Assembly (NCBI GenBank): GCA_032622095.1
Contig: CP136064.1
Span: 177,896,247 to 177,960,246, forward strand
Origin: Siphonodentalium dalli
Lineage: Eukaryota > Mollusca > Scaphopoda > Gadilida > Siphonodentaliidae
Direction of reading: 5' to 3'
Length of the DNA: 64,000 nt
Position numbers and translations under genes: made by a program. Below the pieces are notes generated by a model. The model was not told the origin of the DNA and searched no databases. It was given only the letters and a program-made list of their open reading frames with translations. This document shows, in pieces, positions 48,301 through 58,185 of this stretch. Numbering within the stretch: the stretch's first letter is position 1; the number at the start of each line of letters is the position of its first letter.

Positions 48301-48599
48301 CATGAAAAACACTCCAGGATACAAGGTCCGGTTGGGTGGTTTGGTCTGAGCCATTTGCAAAGAATACATGTATTTTATCAGTGTGTTCTTCAATTATTTT
48401 TATTGGTTAATGGAACCGACTGCAGAAGATAAACTATATTATTAATGCAGTTATATAGTTTAGTAATTCTCTAGTCGGGGCTATTCACAACGTAAGGGAA
48501 TATACTGTGTGTAACCTATGGATATGGATGCTGAACCTTGTTTGACAAGTTTAGTTAATGAACGTTTTGTGATTTTCTGATATTTCTGGTGCTTTTAGT
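45311..48599. other. Single-copy intergenic DNA, no gene recognised
   Basis: Many short frames (longest 108 codons at 45995-46321, +) but none with a recognisable domain, signal or splice context. A GTCCGTCCGTACGTCC run lies at 45438 and a diverged dispersed repeat ('gtctatctgtatgtccgtttgtctg', 'tggaccgatatcaattaaagtaggtgtgg') at 47610-47710, followed by an A/T-rich stretch to 47870. The space between the two convergent genes. Confidence 0.45.
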
Positions 48600-48830
48600 T
48601 GCGGGGGGATATACTGGAATCAGCTTGTCCGTCGTCCGTCCGTTCGTCGTCCGTCATCCGTCCGTGGACACAAATTTGTCCGGAATTTTTCTCAGTCGTT
48701 TTTTGATCAACTTGGTACAGACATCAACCACGATGGGAACCTATGCACCTGCGATTATGACGTCTGTCGGACTTTTTTTGGTGGGGTTATCCCCCCTTTT
48801 TCGACTTAGAACATTTTCGCAACATGCATA
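48600..48830 (+). repeat. Dispersed repeat with GTCCGTCC run
   Basis: 'gcggggggatatactggaatcagcttgtccgtcgtccgtccg' is the standard opening of a mollusc dispersed repeat; compare 'gggggggggtatattg' at 22855 and 23400. It continues 'gatcaacttggtacagacatcaaccacgatgggaacc'. Confidence 0.6.
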
Positions 48831-48918
48831 ATTTTGTCTGAGCTTTTACTCCTACATTTTTCTGTCAATATGTTTAAGATTAGGGTTATGGTTGTGTACC
48901 TGCAATGGGAACTGTTAT

Positions 48919-49263
48919 TTTATTATTTTAACTAAATATTTACTGACATGTGAAACATCTTAGTATTTTAAAAACACGAGGGGTATCTTAGTCCCATTGA
49001 GACAGTCACACCTCTAGTTAAGTTTACCTGATTGGCATTTCATCCGGATGGTTATTTAAAACATTGCACACCATCTACCTCATCCTGCTATATTCATCGT
49101 TTTTCATCAAACTTTGGGGTGGGTCCCCAATTGCCCCCAAAACAAAACTTGTGTAGGAGGGGCGGTTGTCCGATATTTCAACATTGTATCCTGGAGTATT
49201 TCCCCCCCCCCCCATGGTGACAATGGTATTTTTCAGAGCATCTAAAGTCGGTATATCACTATT
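48919..49263 (-). other. Possible 3' UTR of the AS3MT-like gene
   Basis: Downstream of the TGA on the - strand, the first AATAAA is at 48919-48924 (reads tttatt on +). A C-run lies at 49202-49213. The assignment rests only on position and the signal. Confidence 0.35.
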
Positions 49264-49461
49264 TCATACATTGTCAACATATCGTATACATCCTTCCAAA
49301 TTACCTAGACAGAATTTGGAAGCATGTCCGTTTAAACTTACATTCGTGTTAGGCATAACATTTTCATCTGGAAGTGGATTGCTATATGTGAACGCATTCC
49401 GAAATCTGGAAGACTTCAGTATTGTTGCCAACTCACTGTCGACATTTACCGCCTCGCCAGT
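49264..49461 (-). CDS. AS3MT-like gene, last exon (F)
   Basis: Acceptor 'catctttcag' then ACT GGC GAG. Encodes 65 residues and TGA at 49264-49266. 'TGEAVNVDSELATILKSSRF' matches the conserved C-terminal stretch of animal AS3MT (human 'GEIVEVDEETAAILKNSRF'). The remaining ~40 residues are not alignable by eye, and the cysteine-rich tail of the vertebrate enzyme is absent. The phase (0) matches the donor of exon E. Confidence 0.8.
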   Translation of the reverse strand, partial: TGEAVNVDSELATILKSSRFRNAFTYSNPLPDENVMPNTNVSLNGHASKFCLGNLEGCIRYVDNV

Positions 49462-50399
49462 CTGAAAGATGGGAATTTCGTTTGAATTAGTGCGAAACTT
49501 CCAGTTTGTCAACGTTGAGTTACCAGTTCATGTGCGTTGGGGAAAATATCTAGATGAACTAAGAGTAAGAGGAATAACTCTATCGCTAGCGCAAAATGCT
49601 ATTTCCAAGCAAAGGAACATTAAAAATTATCAACACACGGAATCGAATCCGACGCGATAATGATCTCCGGCAAAATGATTAACCCCAGACTACAGACCAG
49701 CCCGATGGCCGATATAATTTGTAAACAAATGTCCTGATCACATGTTCTCTTGACAAATACCATGTCATTACCATTGTTATGAAGCAGATAAATGTTAATA
49801 GGGTTGTAATCGGGTAAAACATTTTATATATTCCTAATAAAATTATCCATGTTCATCAGCCTGTTGAAAACCCAGTTGCTGATAGTTTGGATACTATTAT
49901 ATGATTAGTCAAACTTATACACAGCTCAACTCGACGACAAAGGATTCCCGTTTAAGGGTGTCTTCTCAGCCGAGGAGGTTATGACGTAGATACACGACAT
50001 GGGTGAACATAGGGACCGTTAGTCTGGGAGATAACTCAATATACCATTCCGATCCTAAACATGAGGGATGTTCGATAAGAAATGACAATTTGTTCACGCA
50101 CACACCATACTTTTTATTTAAGAATGTTGTCGGTTATAATCATTCTTATTTTATCTAGCCAATTTCCAAATGAATATGGACACTTCGGTCTCTTATAATA
50201 TAGCAGAATGAATTGTAACCGACAAATGTCTTAAATACAAAATTGAGAGATTTCCTCACATTCTGTGTACGTGATGGAAGTGGTCAGGCCAGCGTAACAA
50301 GGGGGGGGGGGCTGAACCATGCCTTGCAGTTTGGTGAAATCATATTTTGGGTATAGTTAACCAGATTGTTTTATTTGAACCCACAATATTCTTACTCAC

Positions 50400-50539
50400 A
50401 ATGAACTTAGCATCATGGTCGAATCTCAGGTCCTCTTCGTAGCCGGGGATGTTACCATTATATGTAACTCGCGTGGCTGGTTCCCGTTGTGCGGGTAGCT
50501 TGAACAATCTGTAGGTCACAGCGGCGTATTTAATTCCAC
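50400..50539 (-). CDS. AS3MT-like gene, exon E
   Basis: Acceptor 'ctgtgttttag' and donor 'ttcattGTGAGT'. Two bases complete a glycine codon with exon D, then 46 residues including 'YAAVTYRLFK' and 'VTYNGNIPGYEEDL', matching the 'ATFRLFK' and 'VIYNGGITGHEKEL' region of human AS3MT. It ends in phase 0. The downstream intron (49462-50399) has no other exon-like sequence. Confidence 0.85.
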
Positions 50540-50582
50540 CTAAAACACAGTTAATGGCCATGATCACTAGTGTCACCGTTAC

Positions 50583-50810
50583 GAAGTATAACATTACGAC
50601 TATTCGGTTGTGTGCGAGAGAAGTATAACATTACGACTATTCGGTTGTGTGCGAGAGAAGTATAACATTACGACTATTCGGTTGTGTGCGAGAGAAGTAT
50701 AACATTACGACTATTTGGTTGTGTGAGAGAGAAGTATAACATTACGACTATTCGGTTGTGTGAGAGAGAAGTATAACATTACGACTATTCGGTTGTGTGA
50801 GAGAGATCGA
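50583..50810. repeat. 37 bp tandem repeat, about 6 copies
   Basis: Unit 'aagtataacattacgactattcggttgtgtgcgagag', with the later copies 'gtgtgagagag'. It begins 44 bp upstream of the exon E acceptor, inside the preceding intron of the AS3MT-like gene. Copies are almost identical, so the expansion is recent. Confidence 0.95.
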
Positions 50811-51454
50811 GAATTCATAAGGGGCTTCGGCTGCCCCACTGCAACTTAAGTAAGTATTTTCAACAGTTGGAATTCCATACTTGAATCAACAGCAGTTGGA
50901 AATTTCAGATCTAAAATATGTTGATATTTTTCTATTATTCAATGTAAAAGATGTCTGTTTTAGATAAAAACAAATTCAATTGTTATGCATGGTTCAACAC
51001 CAATGCAATTGAACATTTTATAACTTATATTAATGGGGTGGATCTTTAATTCAGGTACAATATATATAGCAAACTCGATGCCCAAAAACGGAAGGACGTG
51101 GGGCTTTCTTGTTCCTTTTATTTCAACTTTCTGACTGATTTTGGAGCTGCCATTACAGCAGCCTATCATTAGCTTATTTCAGCTTTCGGTGGGCAAGTAT
51201 TGGACTCAAGTGTCTTCGGGCACCCTACATTACTCACATATGGGAGTCCTACAAAAATATAGACTAAAATGACCATCAATTTCGGACCAGTTGAAAATTT
51301 GAGGTTCATTTATCAGTTGGAGAATTCCAATTCAAGGAATGGTGATTTCCTAGTGTCTTCAAGTTGAAAGGGGTGCAGTTCGAAATTCTAAGTTGAACAC
51401 CCCGAGTACTACGACTGGTAAAACTCTGTGTCTATTAAAGACCCTGTGCCAATG
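50811..51454. other. Intron sequence, nothing recognised
   Basis: Part of the intron between exons D and E. Unassigned apart from 'ccctgtgccaatg' at its right end, a landmark of repeat D. Confidence 0.4.
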
Positions 51455-51675
51455 CATTGGCCTAACAATTTTTTATAAATTTTTCTTAAATTTTTTAACA
51501 TTTTTTTTACATTCCTTATCAATTTTTATCTTCTTTTTTTTTACATTCTTTAACAATTTTTATCATTTTTATCATTATTTCTTACATTCTTTAACAATTT
51601 TTTTTATCATTTGTTAATTTGTTCTTACATTCTTTAACAATTATAAAAAATAATATAAAATTTGTTAGGCCAATG
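51455..51675. repeat. T-rich block with inverted ends CATTGGCCTAACAA
   Basis: CATTGGCCTAACAATTTTTTATA at the left (51455 on) and the complement of 'aaaatttgttaggccaatg' at the right (ending 51675). Inside are repeats of 'ttacattctttaacaattttta'. The left end is part of repeat D: the copy at 15.16 kb also reads 'cattggcctaacaat'. Confidence 0.7.
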
Positions 51676-51965
51676 TGCAATCTTGTCTGGATTGCAGGCT
51701 TCAAAGAAAAACGACGTTATGAACATGTCATGACTGGTCGTAACTGGTCGTAACTGGTTTTAATTAAGCTATTCAATGATGAAAACATACTCGATAATAC
51801 GGTTATTGTCATAAGACTGACTACATGCCGCGCGCTGAGGTACATTTTAACCATTTCTTCACTAAATACTCAATGACGACTAGTTCCCTTAGGAAATATT
51901 CATATAATAAGTTCAACAAACAGGTAGTTTTGTTGAACTAATTATCTAAACATTTCCCATCAATG
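51676..51965 (-). repeat. Dispersed repeat D copy, - strand
   Basis: Read on the - strand: hairpin with 'gttcaacaaaa'/'tttgttgaac', then 'cctaagggaactagtcgtcattgag', 'atttagtgaagaaatggttaaaat', and farther on 'cattggcctaacaa'. Same order as 14.93-15.18 kb. It lies in the D-E intron of the AS3MT-like gene. Confidence 0.65.
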
Positions 51966-52143
51966 AATATAAATCCTTCTCGACATGATTATAGTTTCAT
52001 TTTTCAGTCGTCTTCTGTTATTACCCGAACAACCCTCCAGATGGATAATAAACCAATCCAGTATACATATATACAGTTAATATTATAACTAAATGTAGTG
52101 CTAGTGTGTATATATTTGCTTATTTGTGTCAGATTACTCATAC

Positions 52144-52275
52144 CTATTTTCTTCTTGAACGCATCGTGCTCCACAGGGTAGTTGGCACAGGTTACAATTC
52201 GAGGTTTGCTGAATCCCAACTCTGTCACCATATTGAAGAAAGTTTTCCACCATAAGGCGCCACCGAAACCTTCGT
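52144..52275 (-). CDS. AS3MT-like gene, exon D
   Basis: Acceptor 'cccgttacag' and donor 'aaaatagGTATGAG'. With one base from exon C it gives N-E-G-F-G-G-A-L-W-W-K, then 'MVTELGFSKPRIVT', matching human 'GECLGGALYWKEL' and 'LAQKIGFCPPRLVT'. The residue aligned with human Cys206, one of the two core As(III)-binding cysteines, is glycine (codon GGT). There are no gaps between this position and the conserved SNC cysteine (50 residues in both proteins). It ends with one base (phase 1) shared with exon E. Confidence 0.88.
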
Positions 52276-52989
52276 CTGTAACGGGGTGGTACCATGGTAA
52301 CATTATGTAAATTATACTAAAAAAATCAATCATTAAAGGGAGCCCACGATTTAATATTGGATCATATGTCTTAATCGGATCCCATCCGCTTATATGTACA
52401 AAATATTTTATTCAAAACTCCACGCACATATAAATACAGATGAACATAAAACACAAAAGGAGGAAGACAAATGGTGAGTTGGGCAAGAGCTTTTGGAAAT
52501 AACCAAGTGCCTATATCCACACATATCAGTATTATGTATGGAGCACTACGTAATCTGCATGCAACCAAGACTCCAAACATCACGGTATCCGTTATAATGT
52601 GAAAACTGATACTTTGTGTTGTCTCTTTTAAGTTATTTATAACTGTCCATAACCTTTTTAATACGAAAAATTGAATCTACAAGAAAAGTTTCGTATTAAA
52701 CGCGGCTAACGCTGCCACAAATGCTGTATTTTTTCAATTTAATTTGTGCTACCTAGCCAATCAGAATCAGAGTTGGTGGCTACCAAGAAACGCTAGGTTG
52801 CTTATTATTCATTAACACGGTTCATAACATTAAGGGTGTCGAACTATATCTACGAAGTATATCTCTATACATAGATAACGCTGAAATTATCGTCAAATTA
52901 ACGGCGTAACCGGACAGTTCGACACATCCTGATAAGTATAAGGGAAGTACAATAGATGGTTACGATAAGGTCGCGATGTTGACACTCAC
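52276..52989. other. Intron C-D of the AS3MT-like gene
   Basis: Ordinary AT-rich intron with GT..AG borders; no repeats or frames of note. Confidence 0.6.
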
Positions 52990-53071
52990 TCCAAAGAAGA
53001 AGATCTTCTTGGACGGATTTTGGCACAACTTGGTCCGCATACATGTCGCTGAAGTACAGTTCACCTCCATC
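52990..53071 (-). CDS. AS3MT-like gene, exon C
   Basis: Acceptor 'gccacatttcag' and donor 'ctttggaGTGAGTG'. Encodes 27 residues, 'DGGELYFSDMYADQVVPKS' then 'VQEDLLLW', plus one base. The DGGELYFSD stretch is the conserved post-strand motif of class I methyltransferases in the AS3MT family (human HGGELYFSDVY). Confidence 0.9.
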
Positions 53072-53337
53072 CTGAAATGTGGCAAATTATAATACATGCA
53101 ATGAATTTCAAAGGCAAACTATCATGCATACATGTATAAATGGGGGGTTAGACCCCATGAATTACTGTTGCACAAACAACGACCGAGACAAAAACATCAT
53201 GATCACGCTAGTATTCACCTGTTCGTCGATAATTATAGATGAAACCTGGACCAAACGATATTGACTTGATCATCCAGTGTTATTAATTTTGCGGTGAATT
53301 CATACACCATGGTCAAGACTTACGCCGAATACCACAT
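53072..53337. other. Intron B-C, proximal part
   Basis: No recognisable elements between exon C and the LINE remnant. Confidence 0.4.
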
Positions 53338-53937
53338 TTAGTTTATGTGGGAATGCATAAGTGGGTTACTGCATGAGATAAGTGCGTGCTCGATAATATC
53401 AGAGTGTGACTGACAGCATAATGTACATGTGTTTTGTTGAGAGAATGCGCTTCCTGCGATGAGCTGACCGACTGTGATAAATGCAATCTTATGCATCGGG
53501 TATTTACGACATAAGTGACACATAGTAGGGTTTGGTTGAATTTCTCGAAAACGCGCAAATGAAGTGTCATAATTTGTTCTCTCTGTCAATTTCTGTACGC
53601 ATTTGTCGTTAATCGCGGTTTTTGTAATGCGCTTCCATTCGGATTTCAGAGGAAATGAGCAGAAATGAGCATACTGATGCATATGCTCGGATAGGTTGTA
53701 TTCAACAAGAGTGTTGTTAATGTCGCTGATGAAGGAATTTGGGTTTTCCAGTTGTCCCGTGAAGTACATGTGAAGTCTTGTGACAAAAAATTCCTTGCAA
53801 GCTTTGCCAGGAGGCATACGGCATAGGCTTCCAAACAAATTGAGTTTCCTGGCATCAATCAATGACTTGATAGGATGGATGCACATGCATCTACCAAGTT
53901 CAATTTTGACCATTTTCAAGACAAAATAAAATGTCAT
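53338..53937 (-). pseudogene. LINE ORF2 C-terminal fragment in an AS3MT-like intron
   Basis: A continuous 199-codon frame resembling the region after the reverse transcriptase core of non-LTR retrotransposons: 'IDARKLNLFGSLCRMPPG', then 'SEWKRITKTAI', then a CxxC pair in 'MCHLCRKYP' and 'CTLCCQSHSDIIEHALISC'. The methionine at 53937 is just the first in the frame; the element is 5' truncated, and the 3' side has no recognisable tail. It lies in the same orientation as the host gene. The frame is open but far too short to be active. Confidence 0.65.
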
Positions 53938-54507
53938 GGTTCACGCTTCTGGCAAATAAACCGAAAATTATGCCAGGAAAAAAAGCACACACGTGTGAGG
54001 AACCTCTGTTCTATGTACATGCACAAACTCCGACATGCAGAATGTAGATTCACTGGAACTTTTGTATTATATATTATTTTTTCAGATTTTCCTGTTTCCA
54101 TAAATATACATTGACAAATTGTCAATCGGATTGTCTTTGAAATCACGAAATTTCTATTTAATTTTTAATAAAAGAATAGGTTGTCGCACAATTTTTTATT
54201 TAATCTTTGAATTTTCGAATGTTTGAATTACATACACTTAAAAGTGTAAGTTTGGAAGGTCGACGGTCGACGGTCGACACATATGTCCCCCAAAGGTAGC
54301 GGTGTACTTCTCATTGGGACGCACCTAAAAAGTCTTGCAGCTTCATTAAAAATGTCCGGGAGGCAAGAGAATATTAATTTTTTCACTGACATTGGTTGAG
54401 GCTTATCGTGTCATATTTACTTTCCATATTCCAAAGAATTGTATAATGGAAGCACAATGAAATGACACACCTTGTGTTTACTTGTACGTCCATCGTGGAC
54501 CACTCAC
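53938..54507. other. Intron B-C, distal part
   Basis: AT-rich, with a short GGTCGAC triplet repeat at 54257-54280. No exon seen. Confidence 0.5.
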
Positions 54508-54577
54508 CTTAAGATGGTCAATAACTCCAGATAGAACCTTCTTCTTGTCTGTACATAGATTAATGACACAATTGGAC
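54508..54577 (-). CDS. AS3MT-like gene, exon B
   Basis: Acceptor 'gctggttacag' and donor 'cttaagGTGAGT'. One base completes ATG (Met) from exon A, then 23 residues: 'SNCVINLCTDKKKVLSG' and 'VIDHLK'. It carries the conserved SNCVINL motif, whose cysteine equals human Cys156 and is one of the catalytic arsenic-binding cysteines. It is retained here. Confidence 0.9.
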
Positions 54578-55920
54578 CTGTAACCAGCCAACAAGGGTAT
54601 ATTCACATTACACATTACGATATGTATACATCCAGCTCTATTAAGGTGGCACGATGTGGTCCGTTTCAACAATGGTAGGCATGGAAATTGTTTTCGAAAC
54701 AAATAAATATTCCACAAATAAAGCTAGATGTTCAAACTAGTGGATTCACTGAGAATTGGCTTATTTTTTCGGAATATACTTTCATGATTTAACATTAGGC
54801 TACCCATTATAGTTCAGAAAATATATCTAGTTCACTGAGCGTGAAGTTTAGTGTTATAAAGTCTTTTGCATTTCCATGTGCGAGAAACTGAGAAATTTAT
54901 GTGAGTGTGGAGTCACATCAGGACATTGTTAAAATATTGGCCGATGTATAAGAGTGGACATACATACACAACCTTACAGATAACAGAAGTAAAAACAAAT
55001 CGTGACTGAAAAGGTAAATTTTGTCCAAAAAACCACCGCTTTATCGTGATAATATACTTAAAAAGACATCAGTGCAAACAGGCGTAAATATGTACATTCG
55101 CTGGTCACCATATACAGATACTCACATACCTACACATAAACTTCTTCACACACATACATATAATCATGCATATATACATCAACATGTGCATGGCTACACC
55201 ATGCATATACACCGATGCACGCACACACATACCCACACTTACTCCCATGAATACTGGCACATATCCGCACAAACACGTGCATACATAGATTACATACATA
55301 CATGTGGATCCATCCATTCATTACCATTTTTCGATTGTGTCAGTATATATATACACACATACATACATACATACCCACCTACATCCGTCATGAATACAGA
55401 TATACAGTCAGATATACAGACACATATACTCACACAAATGCACAACCTCATAAACATGCATGCACACACTTTATATGTACCGCGATATGAGTTTTTTTTT
55501 TCATAATGCATGCATTCAGAAATGTCAAAAAGTTTGACTAAATATACGACACAAAACTTTTCAGCAATAGTCTTTAGTTGGTGACTACTGAAACCCTTGA
55601 CCATTCACACATCAACGTCCTCTATACTACATTGCTTACTTAAATGGGTCCTATACACTGAATCCGGCCATTTATGGGACCATTTCCTTCTATACTCAAC
55701 ATAATATATTTTGCAACAAAGACTCGAGTGATAAACTCATTTTCATTATAATTGCCATGTTGTTTGTATCGTTCATAGAGCACATGAGTGTATTCTGCGC
55801 TAATTCATGGCTCAAATTCATTCATCTGCTGCATATATATTCTGTTGAGTATAAAATAAGATTGTCTCATAAATGGCCATATTTAGTGTATAGTCCGGTA
55901 GTCCCCCTTTAATGGTTTAC
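54578..55920. other. Intron A-B of the AS3MT-like gene
   Basis: Contains a long (ACAT)n-like, CA/TG-rich stretch at about 55085-55480 and otherwise unassigned AT-rich sequence. Open frames in the ACAT stretch (up to 161 codons, rich in H, T and Y) come from the simple repeat. Confidence 0.6.
55085..55480. repeat. ACAT/CA-rich low-complexity region
   Basis: Imperfect 'acatacatacata', 'cacacaca' and 'tatatatacaca' runs, purine/pyrimidine alternating. It produces spurious long frames on both strands. Confidence 0.9.
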
Positions 55921-56057
55921 ATTGCTATATCGTAGACCTCCTTTTCAAGTCCGGCTCCGGGCAAATCCTCCAGAAAACCTTTGACGAACTTTGTATTTTC
56001 CTTGGCGAAGTTAAACTTTTTCGTGTGGTAGTCGACATGGCGTGCAGAGAATTCAAT
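55921..56057 (-). CDS. AS3MT-like: AS3MT-like gene, exon A (first exon in window); gene description
   Basis: Acceptor 'cttcataatag' and donor 'gcaatGTAAAC'. Gives 45 residues, 'IEFSARHVDYHTKKFNF' through 'LEKEVYDIA', matching human 'VEVAEKYLDYHMEKYGF' and 'ESHDIVV'. The family transfers methyl groups from S-adenosylmethionine to trivalent arsenic in the cytosol. Exons A to F (56057 down to 49264) join in phase and give 252 residues, about two thirds of the usual 370-380. The N-terminal part with the SAM-binding glycine motif and the Cys32/Cys61 pair must lie beyond 64 kb or was missed; 56058-64000 on the - strand was searched by eye. One core cysteine (human Cys206) is replaced by Gly, so activity on arsenite is uncertain. 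No frameshifts or stops. Confidence 0.88.
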
Positions 56058-56153
56058 CTATTATGAAGAGATATAAACTGATGGAATTTAATCAAGGAGA
56101 TTAGTTGTGCTAGTAATTAAAATATATACAAACAACAGGAATGGTCGGTAACG

Positions 56154-56715
56154 TTAACATAACATAACATAACATTTTTATTGACATAATACACCCACGC
56201 GGGGCAGTTGTCATAATACAGATAATTTAAACACAAGTGAAGACAATTTCATATAAAAAATATATATAACATGTATTTGTAACTCAACACTATATTCTCA
56301 ATTATTTGCGGAAAACTGCCGAACCATGTTACAGATCTGATTGCATATGCTCGGGTGTTCAGCCTTCATGAGGAATATGAACTTTTCTATTTCATCAAAG
56401 TTTACGAAAATTGGTTGGTGAACTCCTATTTCAGTGAAAAATCTCTTCCGCAAATGGTTATGTTTTTCACATCTCATTATGAAGTGTTCTTCCGTTTCAA
56501 TTTCATTTGCTTCACATTTTTTACATATGCGTTTCTCGTAAGGTATTTTTGGCTGAGCGTGTCGCCCAACCTCTACCTGCAACTTATGATTGCTTACTCT
56601 AAGCTTACTGAAACACGATCTCGTATAAAAATTTGTAATTTGGAGTAAGTATGGTTCAATTTCATATTGTTCTTTGAAACAACGATACGTTCTTAATTAA
56701 TTCATACATTTATTC
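56154..56715 (-). pseudogene. LINE 3' end in the AS3MT-like first visible intron
   Basis: On the - strand, 'LRTYRCFKEQYE', 'SKLRVSNHKLQVEVGRH', 'RICKKCEANEIETEEHFIM' and 'RCEKHNHLRKRFF' are the LINE ORF2 tail with a CxxC..H..C motif, ending at TGA 56298-56300. Then comes a short 3' untranslated region with AATAAA at about 56179-56184, and a (ATGTT)n tail at 56154-56176. It is 5' truncated near 56710. It is related to the copy at 13.0-16.1 kb, but the tail repeat differs. Confidence 0.75.
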
Positions 56716-56905
56716 ATTATTAATTTTTCTTGTTGTCATCGAATATTTCGTTTTTGAACGTTAGAATATGAACGCATTATGTACGTATAAACGGGTCCTA
56801 CTAAAAGCCGACAGCACCGACGCAGGAATCCGAGATGGTTCTTGCACTATGGTGCAGAATAGACCTGCATGCATCGCGAATACGACCGTAGCACAGAGGT
56901 TTATA
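56716..56905. other. Spacer, nothing recognised
   Basis: Short unassigned sequence before the minisatellite. Confidence 0.35.
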
Positions 56906-57365
56906 TACCCATATAAAAATCCCCCTTGGTGTCACCTTGGTGAAACCATGGTTTCACCAAGGTACCACCTTGGTTCACCATGGTGACATCTTGGTTCACC
57001 ATGGTGGTAGCACAGTAAAGTGGCATCACGGTGAAAACACCACGGTGGTACCAAGGTGGTATCACGGTGGTAGCACAGTAAAGTTTTTGTACCAAGCTGA
57101 AACCATGGTGGCACCAAGGTGGTACCACGGTGGTAGCACACTAAAGTCTTTGTACCAAGGTAAAACCATGGTGGCACCAAACCCGACCAAGTTATCACCA
57201 TGGTGGTAGCACAGTATGGTTTTTCTACCAAGGTGACACCAAGGTATCACCACGGTGGTAGCACAGTAAAGTTTTTCTACCAAGGTGAACCATGGTATCA
57301 CCAAGTATAACCACGGTGGTATCACAGCACCAGTGAAGTTTTCAATCAAGGTACCACTATTACAT
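56906..57365. repeat. CCATGGTG-type minisatellite with border motif
   Basis: Irregular units combining 'caccaaggt', 'ccatggtgg', 'accacggtggtagcacagtaaag' over about 430 bp. The left border, 56906-56931, is an exact complement of 63796-63821 at the end of the second array. Many units are near-palindromic, so frames on both strands translate to V/P/W-rich nonsense. Confidence 0.9.
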
Positions 57366-58045
57366 TTCACTTTGACCTTCAACCACAATGCTATTTACCA
57401 TGTTGTGGGTCTCATGCATGCGCATCTACAATGGTATTTACATACTTCGATTAATTTATTATTTACAATATATACAATGGTATATGGTGAGTCATTGTTT
57501 AAGAATGTTTAGATCGAGGAAGATATTATTAATTATAATTATAAATGATATCTCAGTTATAACTTTTAACGAACAAACGTATATAATGTAATAATTAATA
57601 TGAATATGTTTTATTATGGAATAAATATACAAACTGAATGGAGTTGTTTGGAAGACTTTGTTTACCTTTAATACATCTTTTATAATGTTATAATTTAGTA
57701 CTGTTTGCTTCCAACACAACAGGCAATATTTATCAATATGTACAATTTACATCTCACAATTACGTATTTTAGATATTTCCACAATTATGACTCTTTTCGG
57801 AGAAAAACAGCTCTGGTTTGAAAATCTAAGATACGGTACACAAATACGTTATTAATTTCCCGGAAGGTTTACATGGGCTCGCATTGTCCTCCCGGAGTCC
57901 ATATCTGATCTGGTGCTTCGTGGAATACCTGTTTCAATAGTGATGATATAATATGCTCACTTTTTGTAAAATTCAACTTCGGTCAAACTGGCCGAAATAT
58001 ATTTTAACAGTGTTTATTGGCGGTGCGTATGTCCTTACATGCAAT
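57366..58045. other. Intergenic or intronic, no gene seen
   Basis: AT-rich, unassigned. Confidence 0.4.
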
Positions 58046-58185
58046 AGAGTCATATTCATTCATCATATTCATTCCGTCATATTCATGCCGTCATATTCGT
58101 TCGTCATATTCATTCATCATATTCATTCATCATATTCATTCCGTCACTCCGTTCGTCACATTTAGTCATCGTAATTTCTCATATT
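58046..58185 (+). repeat. 'tcatattcattc' minisatellite
   Basis: About ten irregular copies of a 12-15 bp unit, 'tcatattcattc(cg)', ending near 'tcactccgttcgtcac'. Confidence 0.85.

Noticed and set aside
53338-53937. 199-codon frame as a host gene
   Set aside because: Its motifs and CxxC pairs match the C-terminal part of LINE ORF2 proteins, and it lies inside an intron without a start or promoter.
55021-55604. Frames of 161 and 104 codons around 55.0-55.6 kb
   Set aside because: They are translations of an ACAT/CA-rich low-complexity tract inside an intron and occur on both strands.
56768-57388. Overlapping frames of 70-108 codons around 57 kb
   Set aside because: They arise from the self-complementary CCATGGTG minisatellite, which leaves both strands open; composition is V/P/W repeats.
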